Both the position numbers and the translations under genes were made by a program. A stretch of DNA of 64,000 nt from an uncultured Bacteroidales bacterium (GTDB lineage Bacteria; Bacteroidota; Bacteroidia; Bacteroidales; Bacteroidaceae). Under the pieces are notes generated by a model. It was not told where the DNA came from and searched no databases. It saw only the letters and a program-made list of their open reading frames with translations. Of this stretch, positions 17,755-28,016 are shown piece after piece; positions within the stretch are counted from its first letter, which is position 1, and each line of letters begins with the position of its first letter. The DNA is taken from NCBI GenBank assembly GCA_902802285.1, contig CADCLI010000008.1, positions 15,683 to 79,682 on the forward strand, in the 5' to 3' direction.

Positions 17755-19716
17755 ATGAAACTCCATTCCCGTTCTATAGCAACAGGAATTATAATCTCAT
17801 TAGTGGTGGCAACTCTTGTCGCATCATGCTCCCGCGGGCATGATGCGCTTGAATATGCTTATAAGGTGCCCGGTCCTAACAGGGGAGAACTTGAGAAAGT
17901 GATGAATCACTACAAGGAGGAACCCGAAAAACTTGCGGCAGCACGTTTTCTTATAGAGAACATGCCTGCCCACCGCTCATACAAGGGCGATGAAATACAT
18001 CAATACTATGAAATAGCAAAAGGTGTACTGGCATCGGGGCTCAGTCCTGTAGAGCAGCGTGACTCCCTGCTTTACGTAAGTGACTACATGTTTCCTGGCC
18101 TTGAAGACCGTACAATAAGTGACATACGTGTCATAAAATCTGATTTCCTTATACGCAGCATAGACCAGGCGTTTGACGAGTGGAAGAACCGCCCATGGGC
18201 GCAGCACGTAACATTTGATGAGTTCTGCGAATGGCTGCTGCCTTATAAGGCGGTGGAATTGCAGGAGATGGACAGCTGGCGTGACACGCTGTCCACCTTC
18301 TTTACATGGGGTCTCAATAACATGGTACACGATGATGACACATACGAGACCACATTCAATGCCGTCCATACAGTACGCAATGAGATCAACTGGAGAATAA
18401 AACCTTACGGCCTGTTCAATAAGAATGGCTACCGCCTGCTCAGTGCAGACCTTATGCACAGGCAGACATTCGGTAACTGTCTGGACTACGTAACCCTTGC
18501 AGTACTAACCTACCGCAGTGTAGGAATACCCTGCGTAATAGATGAGACCCCCTACTGGGGGCGTTTCCGTTCAGGACACAGCTGGTACACGGTATTGAAC
18601 AACCGTGGTGAGGAACTCACATCAGAATGGGATGTATCATCTGTACCCGGTGGAGCGTTCTTTACAGACAAACGCATACCCAAGGTATATCGTAACACAT
18701 ACGCCATAAACCGTGACCGCCAGAAATACCTTAAGGAGTCTAAATACAAGCATCCGTTCAGCATGTGCCAGAAGGATGTCACGGCAGACTACTTCAATAC
18801 ATCAGACATAGAGATACCTATATTCAAGAATGCCAAGATAGCGGAAAAGTATGTCTATATAGCAACCTTTACCGGAATGAACACAGACTGGAGCGTGGTT
18901 GACTACGGAACTGTCAAGCGCGGCAAGGCCCGTTTTACAAGAATGGGCCGCAATGTCATGTATATAGCCCTGGGGTATGACGGCATACAGCTGCACCCGA
19001 TATCCAGGCCTTTCATACTGCACACCAATGGCAGCCTGGAATACATAACCTGTGACACCACTCAGACCCGCAGTGTTGACATACGCCGCAAGTACTACCA
19101 GTCAAACAACGTAGCTAAGATGCGCAAGCGCCTGCTTGGCGGTAAGATACAGTGCTCCATGACGGCAGACTTCAAGGAGGCAGTAACACTATATACTATC
19201 GATAACCTGAACATCCCTGACAAGATACCGGTTACTGCAGACCAACCATACCGCTACTGGCGCTATATGTCACCAAACGGCAGCTATGGCAGCATAGCGG
19301 AACTTGCGTTCTTTGACACCGATACAAAAAGAATGTACGGTGAACCTATCAGCAACACAAAAGACGGCGGAGCCATATCCCGTGCGTACGATAATGACTG
19401 GCTTACCAACTTTGAGACAGGCCAGGCCGACGGCAACTGGATAGGCATGGATATGGGAGCGCCCAAATCTGTTGCATACGTGAGGATAGTACCCCGCAGC
19501 GATGACAATGACATACATCCGGGTGATGTCTATGAGATGCGCTACTGGGATGCCAACAACGAATGGACATCTTGCGGCATACAGGCTGCCCAGGGTAACA
19601 CACTGCATTATGACAACATCCCCAAGGGTGCTCTTATGTGGGTAAGCGACCTGACCCGCGGTATGGACGAAAGACCGTTCCTTATAGATGATGACGGTAA
19701 TGTGGTGTGGTGGTGA
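17755..19716 (+). CDS. Lipoprotein with transglutaminase-like core and discoidin-like C-terminal domain
   Basis: A 653-residue surface or periplasmic lipoprotein (lipobox LVASC, Cys25). An N-terminal helical region is followed by a transglutaminase/cysteine-protease fold: catalytic Cys about 242 in FGNCLDYVTLAVL, His about 275 in SGHSWYTVL and Asp about 293 in SEWDVSS, so the triad is complete. The C-terminal part (about residues 510-653) looks like an F5/8-type (discoidin) carbohydrate-binding fold, with AYDNDWLTNFETG and GNWIGMDMGAPKSVAYVRIV. It may crosslink or cleave a protein or glycopeptide at the cell surface; the substrate is unknown. It follows DUF3244 in the same direction. Confidence 0.85.
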   Translation: MKLHSRSIATGIIISLVVATLVASCSRGHDALEYAYKVPGPNRGELEKVMNHYKEEPEKLAAARFLIENMPAHRSYKGDEIHQYYEIAKGVLASGLSPVEQRDSLLYVSDYMFPGLEDRTISDIRVIKSDFLIRSIDQAFDEWKNRPWAQHVTFDEFCEWLLPYKAVELQEMDSWRDTLSTFFTWGLNNMVHDDDTYETTFNAVHTVRNEINWRIKPYGLFNKNGYRLLSADLMHRQTFGNCLDYVTLAVLTYRSVGIPCVIDETPYWGRFRSGHSWYTVLNNRGEELTSEWDVSSVPGGAFFTDKRIPKVYRNTYAINRDRQKYLKESKYKHPFSMCQKDVTADYFNTSDIEIPIFKNAKIAEKYVYIATFTGMNTDWSVVDYGTVKRGKARFTRMGRNVMYIALGYDGIQLHPISRPFILHTNGSLEYITCDTTQTRSVDIRRKYYQSNNVAKMRKRLLGGKIQCSMTADFKEAVTLYTIDNLNIPDKIPVTADQPYRYWRYMSPNGSYGSIAELAFFDTDTKRMYGEPISNTKDGGAISRAYDNDWLTNFETGQADGNWIGMDMGAPKSVAYVRIVPRSDDNDIHPGDVYEMRYWDANNEWTSCGIQAAQGNTLHYDNIPKGALMWVSDLTRGMDERPFLIDDDGNVVWW

Positions 19717-19761
19717 TATACTTGACAAACTTATTTTATATAAACAAATACAACAAGAAAA

Positions 19762-20790
19762 ATGAGAACTATAAACAAATTGTTTTTACTATTTATTGGA
19801 ATATCTATCATTTCATGCGCAAATGATTATGAATTTATGGAAGACTACCAATCCCAAGACTGGGAGTCATCACTCAGACATATTGTTACAGAAAACATGG
19901 CGCTTTATTCAAACAGTGAGATTTACTTAAAGGGTTATGAGAAGACTGACATTAACTCACTTAGCCAGTATACTTTTATAAACTCTGAATCAAGATACCC
20001 CGTAATGACCGGTAATAAGATTACTCTTGCACCTTATGAGTTTATTCGTTTTGATACTCTGATGTGTCACGTCAAGTCTTCTCATATAGACAATATTGTA
20101 AAAAATTCACTCGATCATAAGGATGAATTAGTTGCAGTCGAATTACAATGGGTTGTTAAAGATGCCCTAATTAACACTATTGCCTTATTTGATAAAGAAA
20201 GTGGGGAACTGGTTTACGACAACATTTTATATAATACCATTACAATGGATGCGGTAAAAATGAACAGGCTGAGAAAGCATAAGCTTACCAGATCAGAAGC
20301 TAATGGCCTGATTTATTATGACGGTGGGATTGAGAGTAGTACTTCATTCACAGGAAGCGACTCATTTTCTTATAGTGATGAATCTGGTTGTTGGATTGCG
20401 ACAATAAATTTGGTCTGGAATGAGTATGGATACTGGACATTTGATATATCAAGTTATGATAGTGTTACATACTGCTTTAATTATCATTATATTCATACGG
20501 CTATGCACTATAATGGCTTTGTAACAAAAAGGGAAGGTATCACTAATGAATATAATATTAATTATTCTGCAATGTCATGGCCAGCAGACCAAGGCGATGA
20601 AGAATATAAAATAAAGTATTATTTCTATATAGGAAGGAGCGCTTATCCAGTTAATCTTTCTTCAGCTGCAATAATGCCTATTACAACTAATGATGGAGAG
20701 GGTTCTATTCTTATGTATTCAGAAGATATATCACGTAGTCCTGATTATGTTGATAAAGTAACTTTTTACTGCCCCAATTGTAAAGATTAA
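19762..20790 (+). CDS. Hypothetical lipoprotein
   Basis: A 342-residue product that I do not recognise. It has a lipoprotein signal (MRTINKLFLLFIGISIISC, Cys19). The rest is beta-rich with many Tyr/Ser/Asp, including EDYQSQDWESSLRHIV and VTYCFNYHYIHTAMHYNG, and ends in CPNCKD, a CxxC pair near the C-terminus. The gene is clearly more AT-rich than the flanking housekeeping genes, suggesting transfer or fast evolution. It lies 45 bp after the transglutaminase gene. Confidence 0.75.
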   Translation: MRTINKLFLLFIGISIISCANDYEFMEDYQSQDWESSLRHIVTENMALYSNSEIYLKGYEKTDINSLSQYTFINSESRYPVMTGNKITLAPYEFIRFDTLMCHVKSSHIDNIVKNSLDHKDELVAVELQWVVKDALINTIALFDKESGELVYDNILYNTITMDAVKMNRLRKHKLTRSEANGLIYYDGGIESSTSFTGSDSFSYSDESGCWIATINLVWNEYGYWTFDISSYDSVTYCFNYHYIHTAMHYNGFVTKREGITNEYNINYSAMSWPADQGDEEYKIKYYFYIGRSAYPVNLSSAAIMPITTNDGEGSILMYSEDISRSPDYVDKVTFYCPNCKD

Positions 20791-20925
20791 TTAATAATAT
20801 CCTACCTGTAGCCAAAATAATCATTATTCAACAGATGATAAGTTCAAAAGTGTTTGATTATTCTTTGTAAAATGCTTATTTTGGTATTCAAAAACCTTCG
20901 TATAATAGAAAAAAGGATAGAAAAA

Positions 20926-21405
20926 ATGCAATACGTGCGGTTGACAATGATTTTGAGTGTACTATTGTTTTCAAACAGTTGTACTCTTTCCAGACTTTGC
21001 TCATCCACAAATAAGATTGATTTTTATGAGGTTGGATTCTTTACAGAGGATAATAAACCAGACCAATACCGGCGCATTGGCACTATTCCAGATTTTGTCA
21101 AAGTAAGTGACAGGAAGGATGGTGGCAGTGGAGAAAAATGGGCTCTTTCATTAACCGAAGTAAAAATTCGTGAAACAGCAGTAAAGGACGGATTTAATGG
21201 CGTGATTTTAGGCAGATTTCATTATGATACAGTGTTGGCTTTTTCAGGGAATATCCAAGACAATGTGACAACATATTATCAAGTTTACATTCCTATTATC
21301 TACGATCCGGAATTGTACCAAGCCCCTCTAACTGATCTTCAGAAAAATAGCAGATACTTCAAACGCAAAGAAAAAAGAAGTAAAACAGACAATAAGAATA
21401 TGTAA
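20926..21405 (+). CDS. Hypothetical lipoprotein (159 aa)
   Basis: I start at ATG 20926 (MQYVRLTMILSVLLFSNSC), which gives a proper lipobox at Cys19; the frame is open back to 20854 but that adds a leader with no signal features. The body is small and soluble (EVGFFTEDNKPDQYRRIGTI; VKDGFNGVILGRFHYDTV) and ends with a lysine-rich tail. No family recognised. AT-rich, like its neighbours. Confidence 0.65.
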   Translation: MQYVRLTMILSVLLFSNSCTLSRLCSSTNKIDFYEVGFFTEDNKPDQYRRIGTIPDFVKVSDRKDGGSGEKWALSLTEVKIRETAVKDGFNGVILGRFHYDTVLAFSGNIQDNVTTYYQVYIPIIYDPELYQAPLTDLQKNSRYFKRKEKRSKTDNKNM

Positions 21406-21443
21406 CTGATCGAAATAATATATTAGAAAAAATAAGCATTAAC

Positions 21444-22838
21444 ATGAAAAGATTCTGTTATCCTATTTATCTATTGATGGTTACTGTTTTCTTGTTCCTG
21501 TCATCGTGCGGTGACAAGTCAACGGAAGATCCTGTAATTGAAGAGTCAAGCAAGGTGGTTGCAGGACAGGTTATGCCTACATCCTTTACGGCAACCATAT
21601 CAGGGACATACAAAGACATTTCTAAGGCAGACATGGCGCTGGGCAAACATGGCGTATTGTACTGTCCCAAGTCTGATATGGCTGCAGAGATATTTCAGTC
21701 CTGGAAGAATGGTGATGATGACGTGGAATGCAGTATCTCTGCAAAAGGCTCATTCTCAGGTGAATCATACTCATGCAGTATTGGAGGATTATATCCTGAC
21801 ACTGAATATGACTTTTGTCTGTTCTTCCAAAACAAGGACAACACAGTCCGTGAAATAAGTAGTGTCTATTCTTTCACCACCTCAAGCTTCAGTCCAAAGT
21901 TTGATGAACTCAAATATGCCAATGTCCATTATATTGATGCTGAAGCCACAATCAGCGTCTCTATGGATGCCTCTGACGTAAGCAGTTGCTCAATTGGTAT
22001 AATGATATCACAATCATTGGGCGTGAATAAAGAAAATGCTCAATCCATATTGGACTATTCCGGTGATTTTAATAACAGAATGACAGTCATTGTAGATGGC
22101 TTGAAACCTGACAGTGTTTATTATTGCCGTCCATTTGCCAAATACAAGACAAGGACAGGTGATTATGCCTTTGTTTATGGTCCCGAGAACAGCTTTGCTA
22201 CTGCCAGTTCAGATCAGATGTATGTTGACCTTGAATTGCCAAGTGGCATAAAGTGGTCAAAATGCAACTTAGGGGATAATAAGTTTGAGGCAGGTGCTTC
22301 AGCCTCAAACTATCAGTGGGGTATGCTGGTACCGTTTGCCTATCCTACAACAGGTGGCATTAACAACGATTGGTATTATTCCCAATACAAATATTATAAT
22401 CGTGAAAATGATAGTTTCTTAGATATAGGCAATGAAATAAGTGGTACGGAATATGATGTGGCAAGGGCTGTACTTGGGGGAAAATGGCGTATGCCCACAA
22501 AAGCCGATGTGGATGAGCTTATTGCAAATTGTGACTTGACAAAGATAGAGAAGGTGCAATATTCAATAGAAGTGTCTGGTCACATATATGAAAATACCGC
22601 ACAGGTAGGTGAAGTAGTTGGCAGTAACGGCAAAACCATACAATTCTTGTTAGGCAACGGTGCATATTGGTGTGGTACTTTGAGTGATAACGGTAATCCG
22701 TATTATTTTGTTTTTAATGCCGACTATAACGATTATTCTGTTTATATATCCGGTACAGGAAGAATACAAATAGGGACTCAGATGCGCATCTACAATCAAT
22801 GGATCCGTCCCGTCTGGGACCCCAACATGCCGGATTAA
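21444..22838 (+). CDS. Lipoprotein with FISUMP-like C-terminal domain (paralogue 1)
   Basis: A 464-residue lipoprotein (signal with LFLSSC, Cys22). The middle has two fibronectin-III-like repeats (YPDTEYDFCLFF and LKPDSVYYCRPFAKY type motifs). The C-terminal domain (about residues 258-464) has VDLELPSGIKWSKCNLGDNK, YDVARAVLGGKWRMPTKADV and WIRPVWDPNMPD, the pattern of Fibrobacter succinogenes major paralogous (FISUMP) domains, common in Bacteroidales surface proteins. Function unknown; adhesion or glycan contact is plausible. It is followed by a close paralogue, and the last 30 bp of both are identical. Confidence 0.8.
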   Translation: MKRFCYPIYLLMVTVFLFLSSCGDKSTEDPVIEESSKVVAGQVMPTSFTATISGTYKDISKADMALGKHGVLYCPKSDMAAEIFQSWKNGDDDVECSISAKGSFSGESYSCSIGGLYPDTEYDFCLFFQNKDNTVREISSVYSFTTSSFSPKFDELKYANVHYIDAEATISVSMDASDVSSCSIGIMISQSLGVNKENAQSILDYSGDFNNRMTVIVDGLKPDSVYYCRPFAKYKTRTGDYAFVYGPENSFATASSDQMYVDLELPSGIKWSKCNLGDNKFEAGASASNYQWGMLVPFAYPTTGGINNDWYYSQYKYYNRENDSFLDIGNEISGTEYDVARAVLGGKWRMPTKADVDELIANCDLTKIEKVQYSIEVSGHIYENTAQVGEVVGSNGKTIQFLLGNGAYWCGTLSDNGNPYYFVFNADYNDYSVYISGTGRIQIGTQMRIYNQWIRPVWDPNMPD

Positions 22839-22951
22839 CCGTTCACAGCTCATAGGACATCTCTACCGCCAAATTTGGTTTATTATCATTGGACCATACC
22901 ATACCCACGGCATACTAAAAGGTAATGTTTAACTAAAATAGTACAACTCTT

Positions 22952-24214
22952 ATGCGAAGTACAGTCATATCTAAGGTGTTGTTTGGAATAGTCATCCTTT
23001 CACTGTCATCCTGCGGTGACAAGCCAACGGATGAGGCCCCTGAAACGGCCCCTGAAACGGCAGACAATCTTGTGGTAAGTGGAGTGAGTGCCACATCTTT
23101 CACTGTAAGTATTACAGGCTCGTTTACAGGAATCTCCAAGGTGGACCTTGCTCTGGGGAAGTGTGGCGTCCTTTATTGTGAAAAGTCTGCAGACTATGGC
23201 ACCCTCTTCCGTCTGTGGAAAGACGGCATAACCAGCGATGGATTAATGGTGTTTGACCAAGCCAAGAATAGCGGAGAGTTGTATTCTGGAGTTATAACCG
23301 ACCTTTATCCCGATACGGAGTACTGTTTTTGTCTGTTTTGGCAAGGACATGATGGAAAGCGTGAAACAAGCGCGGTTCAAACTGTCCGTACACAAACATT
23401 CAATCCTATACTGTCAGCGGTAAGGATGGACAGCATCAATTATTTTGACGCTGTGGCAAAAACCAGCGTCAAGATGGACGATAAAGATGCTGCATGCTGT
23501 GAAGTCGGATTCCTGCTTTCTGAATCCGTTGGTTGTGACATCAACAGCTCAACAATCTATCCTCTTAATACTACTGCTAGCGGATCATATAGAAAACCCT
23601 TCATTGAGTTGCTCCCGGGCAGGACTTACCATGTAAGGCAATATGTCAAGTATTCGACAAAATCATCCATCCAGCCTGGGTACATATACTCCGACGAGAC
23701 ATCTTTCAGTACAAGGGATTTCATGGAAACCGCTGTAGACCTGGCTCTGCCGAGTGGTATACTATGGGCCTCATGCGACTTGAATGAGTCTGGTCCGGTC
23801 AATCAGAGGCTGAAAACCAGTTATTATCAATGGGGCGCTCATTCACATATGGTCTTTCCTGAGAAGAACTCCAACAACCCCACTGTGGAGTGGCTCAAAT
23901 CACATTACGAGCATTGGGACGCTGGCAGCGGTACCTACACGGACATAGGTACTGACATATGCGGCACGGAGCATGATGTTGCGCATCTTATGCTGGGAGG
24001 CAAATGGAGGATGCCATCCAAGGCTGATGTTGAAGAGCTGATTGCAAACTGTAATGTTTCCAAATGGGTGTCCTCTTTAAGCTATTTAGGGATAATAGAG
24101 GGCACTAACGGCAATGTGATAAAGATAGGATTTGGCGATGCCCGCTGGTGCGGCACACTGGACAATGAAGGTAAAGCATACTCTTTCAGGTATATCCCAA
24201 TAGCGGTAAGATAG
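22952..24214 (+). CDS. Lipoprotein with FISUMP-like domain (paralogue 2), C-terminus lost by frameshift
   Basis: A 420-residue paralogue of the preceding lipoprotein, with the same signal type (VILSLSSC), FN3-like repeats and FISUMP-like domain (VDLALPSGILWASCDLNESG; MLGGKWRMPSKADVEELIAN). The frame ends at 24214 in SFRYIPIAVR. After the stop, another frame encodes the missing end, NSGKIDFVMQERYNWLNIRP and then VWDPNMPD with a stop at 24283-24285. One base is therefore missing near the CCC run at about 24196-24199. Either an error, a recent mutation, or an on/off tract. Most of the protein is unaffected. Confidence 0.8.
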   Translation: MRSTVISKVLFGIVILSLSSCGDKPTDEAPETAPETADNLVVSGVSATSFTVSITGSFTGISKVDLALGKCGVLYCEKSADYGTLFRLWKDGITSDGLMVFDQAKNSGELYSGVITDLYPDTEYCFCLFWQGHDGKRETSAVQTVRTQTFNPILSAVRMDSINYFDAVAKTSVKMDDKDAACCEVGFLLSESVGCDINSSTIYPLNTTASGSYRKPFIELLPGRTYHVRQYVKYSTKSSIQPGYIYSDETSFSTRDFMETAVDLALPSGILWASCDLNESGPVNQRLKTSYYQWGAHSHMVFPEKNSNNPTVEWLKSHYEHWDAGSGTYTDIGTDICGTEHDVAHLMLGGKWRMPSKADVEELIANCNVSKWVSSLSYLGIIEGTNGNVIKIGFGDARWCGTLDNEGKAYSFRYIPIAVR

Positions 24215-24352
24215 ACTTCGTGATGCAGGAAAGATACAATTGGCTGAACATCCGACCCGTCTGGGACCCCAACATGCCGGATTAAAAGTCATTGGATTGC
24301 AATACTAAATCAAAATCATACAAAAAGCACCTGTGTAAGGCCTGCGGTACAC

Positions 24353-24390
24353 AAAAAAAGGCGCGCGAATAATCATCGCGCGCCTTTTTT
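24353..24390. terminator. Bidirectional terminator between FISUMP paralogue 2 and groL
   Basis: GGCGCGCGA (24360-24368) and TCGCGCGCC (24376-24384) form a perfect nine-pair stem with a seven-base loop, flanked by seven A on the left and six T on the right, so it can terminate both converging genes. Confidence 0.9.
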
Positions 24391-24406
24391 CAATTATCTG
24401 ATCGGA

Positions 24407-26000
<1,594 letters not shown>

Positions 26001-26001
26001 A

Positions 26002-26277
26002 TTATTTTTCAACCACTGCCAAAACGTCGCTCTGACGCATAATCAAGTATTTCTCACCCTCAACTTCAAGCTCGGTGCCTGAATATTTGCCATACAGTAC
26101 CTGGTCACCCTTCTTGAGAACCATTGTCTCATCCTTGGTGCCGTTTCCTACTGCAATTACCTCACCATTAAGGGGTTTCTCCTTGGCTGTATCGGGGATA
26201 ATGATTCCGCCGATGGTCTTCTCCTCGGCTGCTGCCGGAAGAATCAGAACTCTGTCTGCTAACGGTTTAATGTTCAT
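26002..26277 (-). CDS. groES: Co-chaperonin GroES
   Basis: The 10-kDa lid of the GroEL chamber. ATG 26277 gives 91 residues, [20 protein letters not shown], with the mobile loop [17 protein letters not shown] (about residues 17-33) and the C-terminal [15 protein letters not shown]. The open frame extends to 26364, but that leader lies over the probable promoter. It is directly before groL and preceded by a sigma-54-like element. Confidence 0.96.
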   Translation of the reverse strand: MNIKPLADRVLILPAAAEEKTIGGIIIPDTAKEKPLNGEVIAVGNGTKDETMVLKKGDQVLYGKYSGTELEVEGEKYLIMRQSDVLAVVEK

Positions 26278-26340
26278 AATCTTATGTTTTAAGTTATTTG
26301 TCTTTCTGTCTAAAAGCCCCTCATCGGGCACATGGTATAG

Positions 26341-26358
26341 AGCCAAAAATGTGCCAAA
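26341..26358 (-). promoter_or_regulatory. Sigma-54-like promoter of groESL
   Basis: On the minus strand TTTGGCACATTTTTGGCT has the invariant GG-N10-GC of -24/-12 promoters and one mismatch to TTGGCAC-N5-TTGC. It would start transcription near 26330, about 53 nt before groES. A six-pair inverted repeat CCGGGG/CCCCGG (26365-26388) lies just upstream. Confidence 0.45.
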
Positions 26359-26416
26359 CCGCAACCGGGGCCGATTATGTCACCCCGGCTGACAGTTTGA
26401 CACATAAGACAATATT

Positions 26417-27193
26417 CTATCTGACATTCTCCACCAGGAACTGTGTCAGTTGCTCCGCAGTCAAGTTCCTCTGGAAAGAACCCTTATAGAAAACCGTTAT
26501 CTGTCCTGTCTCCTCCGATACCACCACCGCTACAGCATTGGTCTTCTCGGCAATACCCATTGCCGAGCGGTGACGCAGTCCGAAGGCCTTGGGCAGCTCT
26601 TCTGACTGCGACAGAGGCAATATGCATGCTGCCGACTCTATTCTGTCGCTCACAATGATCATGGCTCCGTCATGGAGAGGGCTGTTCTTGAAGAAAATGT
26701 TCTCAATGAGCAGTTGGTTGACATTGGCGTTGACAGTCTCACCGGTGGCTATCACATCGTGCAGTTCATCATTCTGCCCAATCACTATCAATGCGCCCTC
26801 CTTATGGTGGCTCATGCTGTCGCAGGCCTTGACCACGGGCTCCCATTTGGCGGCATCGTTATTGGCACTGCGCCTTCTGACCAGCCAATGGAACAGCTTG
26901 CGGGTACGGGTTGATGTGCCGATGTCCCTGAAGAAATGGCGGATATCATCGGCAAAAAGCACAATCAGCGCTATCACGCCCACATCGACCAACTTGTCCA
27001 GTATGGCACCCAACAACTGCATCTTAAGGACCTGGGATACTATCATCCACACAAATATGAACACCAGTATGCCGATGAACATATTAAGTGAACCTGTCCT
27101 TTTCATCAGTCTGTAGAGATAGAACAGTAGCAGCGATACGCACAATACGTCTATTATGTCTTTTATACCGAATGATACAAAATAGTCTACCAT
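26417..27193 (-). CDS. cdaA: Diadenylate cyclase CdaA
   Basis: Makes the second messenger c-di-AMP from two ATP. The 258-residue membrane protein has three N-terminal helices (VDYFVSFGIKDIIDVLCVSL; MFIGILVFIFVWMIVSQVL; GVIALIVLF) and a C-terminal DAC domain with both catalytic motifs, DGAMIIVSDRI (about residue 176) and RHRSAMGIAEKT (about residue 207). Length is normal for CdaA. A 42-bp hexamer repeat lies between folP's stop and this start, 12 bp before the ATG. Confidence 0.95.
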   Translation of the reverse strand: MVDYFVSFGIKDIIDVLCVSLLLFYLYRLMKRTGSLNMFIGILVFIFVWMIVSQVLKMQLLGAILDKLVDVGVIALIVLFADDIRHFFRDIGTSTRTRKLFHWLVRRRSANNDAAKWEPVVKACDSMSHHKEGALIVIGQNDELHDVIATGETVNANVNQLLIENIFFKNSPLHDGAMIIVSDRIESAACILPLSQSEELPKAFGLRHRSAMGIAEKTNAVAVVVSEETGQITVFYKGSFQRNLTAEQLTQFLVENVR

Positions 27194-27204
27194 ATTTTTT
27201 AACT

Positions 27205-27246
27205 TTGGCGTTGGCGTTGGCTTTGGCTTTGGCTTTGGCCTTGGCT
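27205..27246. repeat. Seven-copy hexanucleotide tandem repeat in the cdaA leader
   Basis: Seven TTGGCN units (two TTGGCG, three TTGGCT, one TTGGCC, one TTGGCT on the plus strand) run from 27205 to 27246, ending at folP's stop codon and 12 bp before cdaA's ATG. Copy-number slippage would change the distance between folP and cdaA in steps of six. Confidence 0.9.
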
Positions 27247-28015
27247 ATTTATTTTCTTTTAGTGCCTGTACTATCCTGACGGTTTGGACTGCTTCGCGGA
27301 CATCGTGCACGCGTATCCAGTCGGCACCGTTCAGAAGAGCTATCGTATTCATTGAAACCGTAGCGGGAAGAGCCTCTTCAGGGGTTATCTCCAGCAGTTT
27401 CCAGGCCATAGACTTGCGTGAGAGTGCCGATAATACCGGAAGCCCCAGCTTACGCAGCTCAGCCTGATGAGCCAGTATGGTGTAGTTCTGCTCAAGACTC
27501 TTGCCGAATCCGTATCCGGGGTCAAGAATCACCTGACGGTTTACATCCACGCCGGCCGACTCCATCGCAATCAGCTTATGCTCAAAGAATGACATCATCT
27601 CACTTACGGGATCCACTTTGATGGTTTCAGACCACATGAGCACATACTGCACTCCTGTATCTGCCACCACCTTATACATATCGTCGTTGCCACCGTAAAC
27701 ATCATTTATGATATTCACGTTCCACTCTCTGACACAGCGCTCAGCTATACCCGGGCGGTAGGTGTCAACCGACAACAGTATATCCGGAAACTCCGTCCTT
27801 ATAGCATCCAGTCCCCACTCCAGACGCTCCATCTCCTCATCGGCCGATGCCTGCACGGCACCGGGACGTGTGGAGCAGCCACCCACGTCTATGGCATCGG
27901 CCCCCTGGGAAATCATCTGCCGGGCACGCTCCACAAGAGTGGTCTTGTCCTGCACACGTGACCCGCTCCAGAATGAGTCAGGAGTCACGTTTATGATTCC
28001 CATGATTCTGGCCAT
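27245..28015 (-). CDS. folP: Dihydropteroate synthase FolP
   Basis: Joins pABA to dihydropterin pyrophosphate in folate synthesis. ATG 28015 gives 256 residues beginning MARIMGIINVTPDSFWSGSR, the pterin-site motif; further motifs are DAIDVGGCSTRPGA (about residue 45), NIINDVYGG, VILDPGYGFGKSLEQNY and LSRKSMAWK. The start is short: the usual N-terminal beta-hairpin before the MGIxNVTPDSF motif is missing. An upstream ATG at 28060 would add 15 residues but overlap the GDSL gene. The usual HMRG stretch reads LMWSETI here, as in a divergent subfamily. Confidence 0.9.
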   Translation of the reverse strand: MARIMGIINVTPDSFWSGSRVQDKTTLVERARQMISQGADAIDVGGCSTRPGAVQASADEEMERLEWGLDAIRTEFPDILLSVDTYRPGIAERCVREWNVNIINDVYGGNDDMYKVVADTGVQYVLMWSETIKVDPVSEMMSFFEHKLIAMESAGVDVNRQVILDPGYGFGKSLEQNYTILAHQAELRKLGLPVLSALSRKSMAWKLLEITPEEALPATVSMNTIALLNGADWIRVHDVREAVQTVRIVQALKENK

Positions 28016-28016
28016 A

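Noticed and set aside
24196..24214. Phase-variable homopolymer in FISUMP paralogue 2
   Set aside because: The C run is only three bases, too short for efficient slippage; reported as frameshift only.
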